64,000 nucleotides of DNA from Paenibacillus ihumii (GTDB lineage: Bacteria; Bacillota; Bacilli; Paenibacillales; Paenibacillaceae): the NCBI RefSeq assembly GCF_001403875.1, contig NZ_LN884299.1:1-64000 (forward strand). The letters are read 5' to 3'. Numbering within the stretch: position 1 is the first letter of the stretch; each line of letters opens with the position of its first letter. Positions 15,333-25,200 of this stretch are shown here, piece after piece. Made by a program: the position numbers and the translations under genes. The notes under the pieces were generated by a model. The model did no database searches. It saw nothing but the letters and a program-made list of their open reading frames with translations, and was not told the origin of the DNA.

Positions 15333-17798
15333 TTATCCGCGACGATGAGCCAAATTTCGGCATAACTCCAGAAAATTTCGGCTGCTCATCCGATCCGGCC
15401 TGAATCCCCCATAATAAAGTACTTCCCATTCCCGGACAAACTCCTCCAATTTGCCGCCCGCAGCCGGTTCCTGAGCAGCAAGAACATCTACATATTCTCT
15501 TGCGGTCAACCCTTCCGGCTTATATCCATGCATCCGGTACAATTGCTGCCAGACCCGATCCGCGGCATCCAGCAGCAGCTGCTGATCGGGAAAACGACTC
15601 CGAGGGCGGGAGGTAATCCCCCGCAGCACCCATAAATTGCGCCACTGCGGGCCATTCCTGCTTATCCATGCAGCAAGCCGGAACACTGGCCAGATCACAA
15701 GCAATCCCACTGACCAGATCAATGGAGATTTATTCCACGATTCCTTCAGGATAAACCAGGCTTGATCCATAATATGTTTTATCACTGCTGGCAGCCCTTG
15801 GGCGTTTCTCGCCATTTCACGGATCCACGCAGGCAGCAGCTGACTCTCTGCCCCGCCCGAGGCAGCCAGGACGGAATCGAATCCCGGGGTCGCATCGAAC
15901 AGGATCCAGCCTTGTTCTGGAAAATAGACCTCCACCCACGAATGGGCATCCGCATAGGATACCTTATATAAATCAGGGGCTTCCTTGCTGCGCTCACCCG
16001 GCGTGAAGCCTTTCACCCAGCGAGCAGGGATCCCGCTGCTGCGCAGAAGCACGACCATCGCCGTAGAGAAATGATCACAATAGCCCTGGCGGTCGACAAA
16101 CAGGAAGCGATCGACAAAGTCTTCATCCTCCGGCGGGATAGCGGAATTCAAATTGTAGGAATAGTGCTGCTTCAAATAATTCACAACGGACAGCACCGCA
16201 TCATAGCGGTTATCCGTATCCTTCACAAGTGAATTGCCCAGCTCGCGAACGCGCTCCGGCAAGCTCTCCGGCAGCTGTAAATACAGCTTGCTTATCCATT
16301 CGGGATCGACGCTTGGCCGCTCCCGCAGATATTCGCCCGCTGCCGGTTGCTGGACAACAGTCAGCTCATAGCCCTCGATCGCCTCCGGGAAAGAGAGAGA
16401 GACTGTTCCGGCAGCTTCAAGGCGTTCAACCTGCGCCATCGGTGCAGCTGGCCTGCCCGGGCCGGTCTGGCCAGTCTCCGGAGCCTCGCTGCTCTGAGGC
16501 AGCTTACCAGCCTGTGATACCTCGCCAACCTGCTGAACCTGTCCTGCCTGCACCAAATGGATAGCCCCGGTCATCTGGTTGATAGCCGCGTTAAAAGGGA
16601 CGCTCCGTTCACCCTTGGCAAATACGCGATCAACCTGCACAGGGATTCCTCCGCTAAACAGCGGGAGCTGGCCTGAAACGGGCTTTGAGAACGTAATCGT
16701 CTGCTTGATCCTGCTGCCGCTCGCCGTGCCGCCGTCCTGTGACAGCAAGCTCAGGTCATCTCCGCCCTCTCGTCCTTCCCCCTCTAATGCAGCTTGAGTC
16801 CAGCCGCGGCCGGTGTATACGCTTTTGCTCTCTCCCCGCCAATAGACGGGTGCAGGAGATTGCGCTGTAAAATAAGTCTCCCAGCGCAGCTTAAGCGGCG
16901 CTCCCAGCTCGCCATCATCCCGACCGTAGCCCGACACGTTTGAGCTCGCCGCGCCTGCCTCGGCCAAGCCCTCCTGCTCATACCAGCTTTGCAGGCTTTT
17001 GATCAGGGCCTCAAGGGGCCGCTGCTGGACCGGCTGAGCCGGCAGCAGCAAGGCCAGTCCAGCAGCACCGGCAACAAGCCCCAGGATCGTAAGGATTGCA
17101 GCCCAGCCATAGGCATGCTCCCTTCGTCTCCTCCCGTTCGTTGACAGAAGCTTCCGCTGAGCCCATGCATTTTCCCGAAGCTGCATCGCAAAAGCATAGC
17201 CTTGTATCCCGAGGCCGATTCCTGCCGTGCGCACCAGATTATAAAAAGTCGGCTCCTCGAAAATCATCTCGATCGTCAGCAAATACACAATCGCAACCGA
17301 CAGGAAGAGCAGGATCGTCTGCCTGCTGACCGCCAGCATCTGGACAGATACGACCAGCAGACTCCACCCGATCAACAATAGAAGCATCCGCGACTCCGCG
17401 CTCGCCTCGTCCAGCCTTCCCGTCTGAAATATCGCAGCGATATCCTGAATCAATGCGCCTCCATATCCGTTGAGCCAGGAGATTCCTTCCTCCACTCCAA
17501 ATAAATAGAACAATGTTCCGCCAATAAGCAGCATGCCTAACAAGCTCTGCCCCCACACGGCCAGCCGCAGGCAGCCGATAAGCAGCAGAACGCCTGTCAA
17601 ACACAAGAAGACACCAATCACCCTTCTTTCATGCTCGACGACAATAGAATAGAGAGGATACAGACATTCGGCAAAAAGAGCGAACAAAAGCAGGGATACG
17701 GCACCACGATGCAGCCATGACTGAGCAGCTTCCGGCTTCGCTGAACGAGCGGAAGGTTCTCCAGTCATGACCTGCTGATCCGAGCTAAGCAATGCCAT
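15333..17798 (-). CDS. TgpA-like membrane protein with transglutaminase domain
   Basis: The protein has about 821 residues: several N-terminal membrane segments (about 25-240), an exterior region with a transglutaminase-like core, a further membrane segment (about 700) and a cytoplasmic DUF4129-like tail (LYYGGFRPD). The Cys-His-Asp triad is visible in RQGYCDHF, DAHSWVEVYF and LFDATPGF. It starts at the ATG at 17798 with GGAGG upstream, overlapping the DUF58 gene end by 14 bases. With MoxR and DUF58 it forms the common moxR-DUF58-transglutaminase operon, thought to act in envelope protein assembly. The substrate is unknown. Confidence 0.88.
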   Translation of the reverse strand: MALLSSDQQVMTGEPSARSAKPEAAQSWLHRGAVSLLLFALFAECLYPLYSIVVEHERRVIGVFLCLTGVLLLIGCLRLAVWGQSLLGMLLIGGTLFYLFGVEEGISWLNGYGGALIQDIAAIFQTGRLDEASAESRMLLLLIGWSLLVVSVQMLAVSRQTILLFLSVAIVYLLTIEMIFEEPTFYNLVRTAGIGLGIQGYAFAMQLRENAWAQRKLLSTNGRRRREHAYGWAAILTILGLVAGAAGLALLLPAQPVQQRPLEALIKSLQSWYEQEGLAEAGAASSNVSGYGRDDGELGAPLKLRWETYFTAQSPAPVYWRGESKSVYTGRGWTQAALEGEGREGGDDLSLLSQDGGTASGSRIKQTITFSKPVSGQLPLFSGGIPVQVDRVFAKGERSVPFNAAINQMTGAIHLVQAGQVQQVGEVSQAGKLPQSSEAPETGQTGPGRPAAPMAQVERLEAAGTVSLSFPEAIEGYELTVVQQPAAGEYLRERPSVDPEWISKLYLQLPESLPERVRELGNSLVKDTDNRYDAVLSVVNYLKQHYSYNLNSAIPPEDEDFVDRFLFVDRQGYCDHFSTAMVVLLRSSGIPARWVKGFTPGERSKEAPDLYKVSYADAHSWVEVYFPEQGWILFDATPGFDSVLAASGGAESQLLPAWIREMARNAQGLPAVIKHIMDQAWFILKESWNKSPLIWSVGLLVIWPVFRLAAWISRNGPQWRNLWVLRGITSRPRSRFPDQQLLLDAADRVWQQLYRMHGYKPEGLTAREYVDVLAAQEPAAGGKLEEFVREWEVLYYGGFRPDRMSSRNFLELCRNLAHRRG

Positions 17799-19050
17799 GA
17801 TCTCTACCTCCCCGCTCTGGCCCCATCTGTACGGATGCCTCATATAGAAGAGGAACCATGTGAATTCCATGCGTGCTCAGCTGGGATAACCAAGGCTCGG
17901 AAGCGCTTGTCCAGCCCTCCAGGGCATCATCCCCGCCGTTGACTAAGCCTTCCGCGCCCATGCTGCCTCTTTCCCCAGCACACCATAAATCCAGCACTGC
18001 TCCAGCATCAGCCATTTGCAGCAGCCTGGAGACAAGCGAGGAAGACAGGCGGCCTGTAATCACCGTAATCCGCTGGCCCGGAACGACCCATTGCTCCCAT
18101 GCTTCCGCTGCACATGCGGAAGCCGTCAACCGCTTGTCCACAAGCTGGGCCTGTGCCAATATCTCCAACCCCTGATATAAACCTTCTCTCCCGCTAAGCT
18201 TGAGCGCTCCGCTTCCGGTCCCGGAACAAAAATAATACTCATCTGCACCGGCGCTATGGCGGCGAAGCCATGCTGCTGCTGCAGATACAGCAATTTCAAA
18301 GACTTCTTCTTGAGCGGAATAAGACTCCGGATCCGTATCCAGAATCAGGCAGACCGGCAACTCGTGTACTTCCTCTTGAGCTCGGGTAATCAGTTCACCG
18401 CGGCGAGCGGTGATTTTCCAATGGATGGATTTCAGCGGATCACCAGGCTCATAGGCCCTTAAGCGGCTGCCCCACAGCGGAGCATAACCAGGAGAAGAAA
18501 TCGTTTTTCCGCTGCTGCCGTCCTTATGGCCGTTCGGCCCATCCAATGCAGCAATACAGAGCGGGAGCGGCTGAACCAGCAGCTTATCGGTTCCCTGGAT
18601 GCGGCGGCTGCGGGTGAACCAGCCAAAAACATCGCCCCAGGAAGCCGTCGTATAGCCATCGGTATACAGCCCGCGCGTCACGCCATCCAAACGATAGGTA
18701 CCGCAATAATTCCGCTTGAATCCGGTAAACAGCAGCGTGCCGCCCTCCTGTCCCTCCCCCGCCAAATGATCCTGAACCTGCAGCCAAAGCGGGGGAATTC
18801 CGCCCTCCAGGCGGATATGAAGCGTAACCTCGACATCCTCTCCTTCAAACGGGGCTAGCGGTGACCACGTACGGCGGACAACGACTCTTCTCGGCCCGGT
18901 AAACTGAGCAATGGCACCTATGGCGGCGATGGACAGGGCCAGCACAAAAAGAAATAACGAAGCCGCTCCCCCCTTCCAGACGTAAACCGCTCCTAGAGCA
19001 CCGAGGACGGGAACGGCTGCCGCCCAGGCTCGAATCCAGCCGCTCTTCAT
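17785..19050 (-). CDS. DUF58-domain protein
   Basis: The 421-residue protein has two N-terminal membrane helices (about 10-50) and a DUF58 core with the typical LRAYEPGDPLKSIHWKITARRGEL block, which precedes a von Willebrand A-like fold. These proteins usually partner with MoxR ATPases. The ATG at 19050 overlaps the moxR stop (ATGA), and the 3' end overlaps the transglutaminase start, so the three genes are translationally coupled. Confidence 0.9.
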   Translation of the reverse strand: MKSGWIRAWAAAVPVLGALGAVYVWKGGAASLFLFVLALSIAAIGAIAQFTGPRRVVVRRTWSPLAPFEGEDVEVTLHIRLEGGIPPLWLQVQDHLAGEGQEGGTLLFTGFKRNYCGTYRLDGVTRGLYTDGYTTASWGDVFGWFTRSRRIQGTDKLLVQPLPLCIAALDGPNGHKDGSSGKTISSPGYAPLWGSRLRAYEPGDPLKSIHWKITARRGELITRAQEEVHELPVCLILDTDPESYSAQEEVFEIAVSAAAAWLRRHSAGADEYYFCSGTGSGALKLSGREGLYQGLEILAQAQLVDKRLTASACAAEAWEQWVVPGQRITVITGRLSSSLVSRLLQMADAGAVLDLWCAGERGSMGAEGLVNGGDDALEGWTSASEPWLSQLSTHGIHMVPLLYEASVQMGPERGGRDHGIA

Positions 19051-20015
19051 GACGACGCCCCCCGCTGCTGCTGAAATACCGGCACTTTGCCCTGGGACAA
19101 TAACTCTTCCACGACATTCTCTCCGCGCAGCCCTGATAATCTTGCCTCAGGCTTCAGCATAAGCCGATGAGCCAGCACGGCCGGAGCTACTGCCTTCGCA
19201 TCATCAGGGATCACGTACGAACGCCCCTGATAGTAGGCCATCGCCTGCGCGGCGCCCATCCAGGCCAGCGTGCCGCGAGGACTGATTCCGAGCGCCAGCT
19301 GGGGATGGCGGCGGGACGCATGGGCGATCGCCACCAAATATTGCTTGATCCGCTCGTCGACAAGCACCTTCCGGACCTGGCGCTGCATCTGCGCCATTTC
19401 TTCAAGCAGGAGGACGGGCCGGAGCTCGCTCACAGGCGTACGCTCCTGCATAAGGCCAAGCATCTCCACCTCCTGTTCAGGCTGGGGGTAACCGAGGGCA
19501 ATGCGCATCAAGAACCGGTCAAGCTGAGCCTCCGGCAATCTGTAAGTTCCTTCGTAATCCAGCGGGTTCTGCGTAGCCAGCAATAGGAACGGCTTCGGCA
19601 GCGAATGGGTGACCCCGTCCACCGTCACTTTGCGCTCCTCCATCGCCTCCAGCAAGGCAGACTGGGTACGCGGAGCCGCGCGGTTAATCTCATCCGCAAG
19701 CACGACATGAGCCATGACCGGACCGGGCCGGAACTCGAATTGCCCTGTATGGGGGTGATATACCGACACCCCGGTAACATCGGACGGCATCAGATCCGAC
19801 GTAAACTGAATTCTGCCGAACGTGCCGCCAAGACACGCAGCCAGCGTACGCACCAGCAGCGTTTTGCCTACCCCCGGCACATCCTCGAGCAGAATATGTC
19901 CGCCCTGCAGCATACAGACGACAGCAAGCTCGATTTCCTTTCTTTTTCCTATAATTACGCTGTCCACCCGGTTTACCAGCTTCCCGAGCAAATCAGCTGA
20001 ATAATGATCTATCAT
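19047..20015 (-). CDS. MoxR-family AAA ATPase
   Basis: The 322-residue protein has Walker A GVGKTLLV, Walker B VVLADEINRA, sensor ATQNP and the arginine-containing LDRFLMR. MoxR ATPases act as chaperone-like partners of VWA/DUF58 proteins. The ATG at 20015 has GGAGG 10 bases upstream; a longer frame from 20057 has no ribosome binding site. First gene of the moxR-DUF58-transglutaminase operon. Confidence 0.93.
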   Translation of the reverse strand: MIDHYSADLLGKLVNRVDSVIIGKRKEIELAVVCMLQGGHILLEDVPGVGKTLLVRTLAACLGGTFGRIQFTSDLMPSDVTGVSVYHPHTGQFEFRPGPVMAHVVLADEINRAAPRTQSALLEAMEERKVTVDGVTHSLPKPFLLLATQNPLDYEGTYRLPEAQLDRFLMRIALGYPQPEQEVEMLGLMQERTPVSELRPVLLLEEMAQMQRQVRKVLVDERIKQYLVAIAHASRRHPQLALGISPRGTLAWMGAAQAMAYYQGRSYVIPDDAKAVAPAVLAHRLMLKPEARLSGLRGENVVEELLSQGKVPVFQQQRGASS

Positions 20016-20109
20016 AACCTGGCTACCTCCATTTCCGGCCGCTATTCTACCAACCATTGTCGCCAGAAACTACCGAAAATAGACATATGCGAGAGAAACT
20101 GCAGCCGCC

Positions 20110-20153
20110 AAAAAAAGCATCATGTCTGCCGCAAGGCCGGCGCGGCTTGCCGC
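20110..20153 (-). terminator. Probable terminator of the polysaccharide deacetylase gene
   Basis: Just past the stop at 20157, the minus strand has a GC-rich imperfect hairpin (GCGGCAAG against CTTGCGGC region) followed within about 12 bases by seven T. Confidence 0.5.
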
Positions 20154-20156
20154 CGA

Positions 20157-21779
20157 TCATGACGCGCGCACCCGCCGCTCCTCAGGATTAGCCGACACAG
20201 ACACGATACTATGCCCGGTTGCCTCCAGCAGCGTACGCAGCGGCAGCCACAAAAGCCCGCTCTTCTGGTCAAGGGAAGCGGTGTAGCTAGCTGCAATCTC
20301 CCCTTGCACTTCAACGACTATCAAATCGTCGTCCAGGCTGACGAGAATCCTCGTATCTCCCCAGGTCACGACCGCGCTTCTCTCCCCTTCATGCCAGCGC
20401 ACCTCCGCTCCCAGACGCTCCATGACCGTCCGGAGCGGTACCCGGTATTGCCCGCCCTGCAGCTCGTATTCCCCCGCCGCGAGCTTTGTCTCTACGCCCC
20501 CGGCTTCGATGTAGAGCGGTTCGCCGGGACCAAACAATGCGGCGTTAGGCACAATATGAGCCTTTATCCATTCGCTCGATGGCTGGGGCCGCTTGCTGTT
20601 CTTCATTTTGGGGGCTACGGCAAATTGAACGGGCGCAACCTCGGGAGTGAGGGGGCGGAATTCATATCCGAGCGATTTATAGTATTCGATAATTTTAGGC
20701 AGAGCTTTAACGGTCTCTTCATGCCCGGCACTGTCATGCATCAGCAGGTTGACGGAGCTGGCCGGCTTGGCCGAGGTCACATTCTTGATGATTTCGGATG
20801 CGGGAACGCCCCTGCGCCTCGAGTCGCCGCTGTCCAGATTCCAATCGAATACTTTATAGCCGCCTTGCTCCAGCAGCTGAAAAAAGGCCGCATCGAAATG
20901 ACCGTACGTTCCGCCCGGCGCCCTGACAAGCGGAGTACGCTTTCCGGTAATATTACGCAGCACTTCCTCCGTCTCCTTGATCTGAGACCAGAAAGCGCCG
21001 AAGCTGGCGTACAGCTCATCATATTTATGATTATAAGTGTGGTTGCCGATCTCGTGCCCGGCTTCATCGATCCGGTTGATAATTTCAGGGAAGCGCTTCG
21101 CCTGCTCGCCAAGCACGAAGAATGTAGCGGGCACGTCGGCTTTTTGCAATATCTCCAGGACGTCGTCCGTCCATTTGCTGGGGCCGTCATCAAAGGTCAG
21201 GTATACGACTTTGCTGGCTTCTTTGGGCTTTGCATGCGATGCAAATTGCCGCGAGGATTCCGGCTGGAGTGTTTTGTCACTTTCTGTTAAGGGGAAAGAG
21301 CTTCTCGCAGAAGATTCTTGTGAAGGGGCCGCTCCGGCAGCCAAAGCCCCAAAAGCGGCAGGCGCCCCGGATCCAGCAAAAGCCAAGGAGGCAACCGGTG
21401 CCGTGGATGTCGCTGGAGCTGTCAATGCCGTTGAAGTCGTTAATGCAGCTGCTGGAGCCGTGGATGTAATTGGAGCTGTTGAGGCAGCTGGAGTCTTTAA
21501 GGCAGTTGAAGTCGCTAAGGCTACTGGAGTTGTTGGTAAAGCCGGGGTTCTTGAGGCAGCTGGAGCCGAGGATACGGCTGAGGCCGCAGATGCTGCCAGA
21601 GCCGCGGATGCTGCCTGGGCCGCAGGTGCTGCCGCCGCAAAGCCATGTGACCGGGCGGCAGCCTCAGGCATCACGCCTCGGCTTTCGGAATAGGGAATGA
21701 CGGTAACGATAAGAACAAGAGCAATTACAGCGGTAATCATGCGAAACAGCGGAAGTCCAGCCAGCCATTTTATTTTCAT
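20157..21779 (-). CDS. Polysaccharide deacetylase with Ala/Thr-rich linker and stalk domain
   Basis: The 540-residue protein has an N-terminal signal anchor (about 9-28), a long Ala/Thr/Ser/Pro linker (about 40-150), a NodB deacetylase domain (about 188-375) and a C-terminal copper-amine-oxidase N-like domain. NodB motifs are intact: TFDDG (195-199), NHTYNHKY with the metal histidines, RAPGGTYGHFD and LLMHDSAGHEETV. Such enzymes de-N-acetylate peptidoglycan or other wall polymers outside the cell. The C-terminal YRVPLRTVMERLGAEV and LLWLPLRTLLEATG segments mark the stalk. The linker may span the wall and, being Thr-rich, could be glycosylated. GGAGG precedes the ATG. Confidence 0.9.
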   Translation of the reverse strand: MKIKWLAGLPLFRMITAVIALVLIVTVIPYSESRGVMPEAAARSHGFAAAAPAAQAASAALAASAASAVSSAPAASRTPALPTTPVALATSTALKTPAASTAPITSTAPAAALTTSTALTAPATSTAPVASLAFAGSGAPAAFGALAAGAAPSQESSARSSFPLTESDKTLQPESSRQFASHAKPKEASKVVYLTFDDGPSKWTDDVLEILQKADVPATFFVLGEQAKRFPEIINRIDEAGHEIGNHTYNHKYDELYASFGAFWSQIKETEEVLRNITGKRTPLVRAPGGTYGHFDAAFFQLLEQGGYKVFDWNLDSGDSRRRGVPASEIIKNVTSAKPASSVNLLMHDSAGHEETVKALPKIIEYYKSLGYEFRPLTPEVAPVQFAVAPKMKNSKRPQPSSEWIKAHIVPNAALFGPGEPLYIEAGGVETKLAAGEYELQGGQYRVPLRTVMERLGAEVRWHEGERSAVVTWGDTRILVSLDDDLIVVEVQGEIAASYTASLDQKSGLLWLPLRTLLEATGHSIVSVSANPEERRVRAS

Positions 21780-21871
21780 AATAAATCTACCTCCGAGGGT
21801 TATATCATTTCATTCGGTTTCTGGTAGATTATATGAACGCATGATGCAAAATAGACTACGGGGCGATGGCC

Positions 21872-22357
21872 TTATTTCGCTCCCGTGTCCTCCTGCAAGG
21901 CCTCCAGCACCTTCTCGACATGCCCCGCTACCCGGATGCCGCGCCACTCCTTCTGCAGCCTGCCTTCCTCATCGATGAGGAAGGTGGAGCGCACGATTCC
22001 CTCATATTCGCGGCCGTACATTTTTTTAAGCTGCCATACGCCGAACATCCGGCTGACGCGGTGATCCTCATCGGCCAGCAGCGGAAAGGTCAGCCCATGC
22101 TTCGCTTTGAATTTATCATGCGACTTGACGGAGTCGCCGCTGATGCCGAGAACTACGGCTCCCTGCTGCAGCAAGGCCTCGCTCTGATCGCGAAAATCAC
22201 AAGCCTGCTGTGTGCAGGCCGGCGTCATATCTCTCGGATAAAAATATATAATAACCTTGCGGCCGCGGTATTGGCTTAATGAGATCTCCTCTCCTCCGTC
22301 TGCCGGAAGCCGGAAATCGGGAACGAGCTCTCCTGTTTGAACTTGAATATCAGCCAT
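21872..22357 (-). CDS. bcp: Thioredoxin-dependent peroxiredoxin (Bcp type)
   Basis: The 161-residue protein is of usual length. The peroxidatic cysteine lies in PRDMTPACTQQACDF, with a second cysteine five residues on, the atypical 2-Cys arrangement of BCP/PrxQ. LADEDHRVSRMFGVW and STFLIDEEG complete the fold. It reduces hydroperoxides with thioredoxin. GAGAGGAG precedes the ATG. It diverges from the LCP gene. Confidence 0.95.
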   Translation of the reverse strand: MADIQVQTGELVPDFRLPADGGEEISLSQYRGRKVIIYFYPRDMTPACTQQACDFRDQSEALLQQGAVVLGISGDSVKSHDKFKAKHGLTFPLLADEDHRVSRMFGVWQLKKMYGREYEGIVRSTFLIDEEGRLQKEWRGIRVAGHVEKVLEALQEDTGAK

Positions 22358-22489
22358 TCTGATTTACTCCTCTCTGTCTTCACAAATACGGAAATTGATT
22401 GTGTCTGTAAAAGAAATTATAATGGATGGGATGCGTTACATCCAAAATACGACGCTTCTCATCGTTATCCAACGAAAGGAACGAACATT

Positions 22490-23644
22490 ATGACGAAACG
22501 AACGAAACGAACGATCATCTGGTCTATCACCGGAGTTTTGATCGCAATTTTAGCTGTTGCGGCTTATTATTTTATCGCCATTTATAACCAAGTTGATAAA
22601 TTCCAGAAGAAAGGCGCGGACTCGCCCTTCTACAACGTTCAACCGGTCGAAACCAAGAAGGAGCCTGAGCCTCCCAAATGGGAGGGCACCGAACGGGTCA
22701 ATATCCTGCTGATGGGCGTGGATGCCCGCGGGCTGAAAAAGGGGGAAATTCCCCGATCCGATACGATGATGGTCGCCTCCGTCGATCCCGTGGAGAAGAA
22801 AGCCTACCTCTTCTCTATTATGCGTGATACTTACACCAAAATACCAGGGCATGGCTCGGACCGCATTAACGGAGCTATTACCCGCGGGCCGAACAAGGCG
22901 ATGGAGACGGTCTCCGAGCTGCTCGGAATCCCGATTCAATATTACGTCTATACCGATTTCCAGGGCTTCATCGAGCTCGTGGATGCCATCGGGGGCGTGG
23001 ACTTCTACGTGGAGAAGGACATGCGCTATACAAGCAGGGCCGACAATCATGAATACGATATCGATTTGAAAAAAGGGCAGCAGCATCTGGACGGCAAATC
23101 CGCCTTGCAATACGTTCGTTTCCGTCACGACGCCCTGTCCGATTATACGCGAACCGAACGGCAGCGCAACTTCCTCAAGGCCGTGGCCGAGAAAATGATT
23201 TCAACGACTTCGATCATGAAGCTCCCGACGATTCTGGAGAAGGTCAATCCTTACATCGATACGAATCTGACGGTCAACGACATGTGGAAGCTCGCCACCG
23301 TCGCTTACGACAGCAAGATGGTAGCCAGCGAGCAAATTCCGCCGATGAAGCTCCTCGTTGAGAAGAATATAGGCGGCTCCGAGGTGCTAGTGGTTCGCAA
23401 TGAAGACGATTTAAAGGAATTTGTTCAGGAAGTGTTCAGCGCGCCGGAGGAGCCGGAGGAGCCGGAGAATGCAACAGATAGTGATCCGGCAGGCACAGGA
23501 TCGGCAGATGCGGGCAAGGGTACGAGCACCAGCACAGGTACCGGCTCAGGTGCTGGAGCCAGTACGGGTTCCACCGCTGATGGCGGAGCCAGTGCGCGTT
23601 CCAGTTCCGGATCGCCCCCTGCTGCGAATGGGCTCCAGAATTGA
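22490..23644 (+). CDS. LytR-CpsA-Psr family wall polymer ligase
   Basis: The 384-residue protein has an N-terminal membrane anchor (about 8-30), then the LCP core: VNILLMGVDARG, RSDTMMVASVDP, FSIMRDTYTKIPG, DRINGA and DFQGFIELVDAIGGVDFYV. The conserved arginines and aspartates that bind lipid pyrophosphate are present. These enzymes attach anionic glycopolymers to peptidoglycan. The C-terminal tail (about 330-384) is Gly/Ser/Thr-rich and disordered. The ATG at 22490 directly precedes the basic MTKRTKRT segment and has AAAGGA; a longer frame from 22337 overlaps the bcp start. Confidence 0.93.
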   Translation: MTKRTKRTIIWSITGVLIAILAVAAYYFIAIYNQVDKFQKKGADSPFYNVQPVETKKEPEPPKWEGTERVNILLMGVDARGLKKGEIPRSDTMMVASVDPVEKKAYLFSIMRDTYTKIPGHGSDRINGAITRGPNKAMETVSELLGIPIQYYVYTDFQGFIELVDAIGGVDFYVEKDMRYTSRADNHEYDIDLKKGQQHLDGKSALQYVRFRHDALSDYTRTERQRNFLKAVAEKMISTTSIMKLPTILEKVNPYIDTNLTVNDMWKLATVAYDSKMVASEQIPPMKLLVEKNIGGSEVLVVRNEDDLKEFVQEVFSAPEEPEEPENATDSDPAGTGSADAGKGTSTSTGTGSGAGASTGSTADGGASARSSSGSPPAANGLQN

Positions 23645-23684
23645 TCATTGATCCGCTAAACACAACGAAAGGAAGATGTACCCC

Positions 23685-24998
23685 ATGAACCGGATTCAAT
23701 CAGAACGTTTATACGAAGAAGCTCTTCAGCATATCGTCGGCGGCGTCAACAGCCCCTCCCGCTCTTTCAAAGCGGTCGGGGGCGGGGCGCCCGTTTTTAT
23801 GGCCAAAGCGGCCGGCTCCCACTTCTGGGACGTGGACGGCAACCGCTACGTCGATTATCTCGGGGCCTACGGCCCGATCATTACCGGACATGCACACCCG
23901 CATGTGACCCGCGCCATTCAGGATGCGGCGGCCAACGGCACATTGTACGGCACGCCAACCGAGCTGGAAATTACACTCGCCAAAATGCTGAAGGAGGCCA
24001 TCCCTTCCATGGACAAGGTTCGCTTCGTCAATTCCGGCACAGAGGCGGTTATGACGACCATCCGCGTAGCCCGCGCCTATACGAAGCGCAATAAAATTAT
24101 TAAATTTGCCGGCTGCTATCATGGCCATTCCGATCTCGTGCTGGTCGCCGCAGGCTCCGGTCCTTCCACGCTCGGCATTCCGGACAGTGCCGGCATCCCG
24201 ACCAGCATCGCCCATGAGGTAATCACCGTTCCGTTTAATGATGCCGAAGCCCTTCAAGCCGCCCTGGATAAATGGGGCGATGACGTAGCCGCAGTGATGG
24301 TCGAGCCGATCGTCGGCAACTTCGGCATGGTCATGCCGAAGACAGGCTTCCTCGAGGAGCTCTGCAGACTTGCCCGGCAATATGGCGCACTCGTCATCTA
24401 CGACGAGGTCATCACCGCCTTCCGCCTCCATTACGGCTCGGCCCAGACGTTTGACGGGCTAGCCCATCACGAGGCGATCCGGCCGGATTTGACGGCGCTG
24501 GGTAAAATTATCGGCGGCGGACTGCCGATCGGCGCCTACGGCGGCAGCAAGGAAGTGATGGAGCAGGTCGCGCCGCTCGGCCCGGCATACCAGGCGGGAA
24601 CGATGGCCGGCAATCCGGCCTCCATCTCTGCCGGGATCGCCTGCCTTGAGGTACTGCGGGAGAAGGGCGTCTATCCGGAAATGGAGCGCCTGGCCGTCAA
24701 GCTGACTAACGGGCTGGCCGATGCAGCGAGCCGTTCCGGCATTCCGCTGACGATCAACCGCATTGCCGGAGCATTCTCGACGCATTTCTGCAATCATCCG
24801 GTAACCAATTATGAGGAAGCGCAGGATACCGACAGCGACATGTTCGCGGCCTTTTTCCGGGCCATGCTGAATCGGGGCGTCAATCTCGCTCCTTCCAAAT
24901 ACGAGGCCTGGTTCCTGACGACGGCCCATACGGACGAGGATATTGATTTCACGCTTGAAGCGGCGGAAGCTGCCTTCCGGGAAATCAGCGGCAAATAA
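23685..24998 (+). CDS. hemL: Glutamate-1-semialdehyde 2,1-aminomutase
   Basis: The 437-residue class III aminotransferase has [10 protein letters not shown], the HGHS-containing [24 protein letters not shown] and the PLP lysine in [19 protein letters not shown]. It converts glutamate-1-semialdehyde to 5-aminolevulinate for haem. The start at 23685 is preferred to 23676, which is too close to GAAAGGAAG. No other hem gene is adjacent, so this could be a second copy equivalent to gsaB of Bacillus. Confidence 0.93.
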   Translation: MNRIQSERLYEEALQHIVGGVNSPSRSFKAVGGGAPVFMAKAAGSHFWDVDGNRYVDYLGAYGPIITGHAHPHVTRAIQDAAANGTLYGTPTELEITLAKMLKEAIPSMDKVRFVNSGTEAVMTTIRVARAYTKRNKIIKFAGCYHGHSDLVLVAAGSGPSTLGIPDSAGIPTSIAHEVITVPFNDAEALQAALDKWGDDVAAVMVEPIVGNFGMVMPKTGFLEELCRLARQYGALVIYDEVITAFRLHYGSAQTFDGLAHHEAIRPDLTALGKIIGGGLPIGAYGGSKEVMEQVAPLGPAYQAGTMAGNPASISAGIACLEVLREKGVYPEMERLAVKLTNGLADAASRSGIPLTINRIAGAFSTHFCNHPVTNYEEAQDTDSDMFAAFFRAMLNRGVNLAPSKYEAWFLTTAHTDEDIDFTLEAAEAAFREISGK

Positions 24999-25086
24999 AA
25001 TACTCTGCAATACCTTAAGCAAATGGGAGCATATAAAAGTACCTAAATCATAAGAAGTACCTTTAAGCACATATAACTGGAGAAGG

Positions 25087-25111
25087 GCGCCTCGCACAAT
25101 CAGCGGGGCGC
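25087..25111 (+). terminator. Hairpin downstream of hemL, possible terminator
   Basis: GCGCCTCGC pairs with GCGGGGCGC (one G-U pair). The following bases are only moderately T-rich, so termination is uncertain. Confidence 0.4.
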
Positions 25112-25200
25112 ACTTCCTCGTTTCTATGTTCAACGATTTTCGTTTATGTCCAACAATTTTCATTCTATGTTTTCGTTCTACGTTACTGAGATTTGAATTT

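Noticed and set aside
25124..25186. Short repeats of ATGTTCAACGATTTTCG type after hemL
   Set aside because: Only two or three loosely similar units of about 21 bases. Too weak to call an element.
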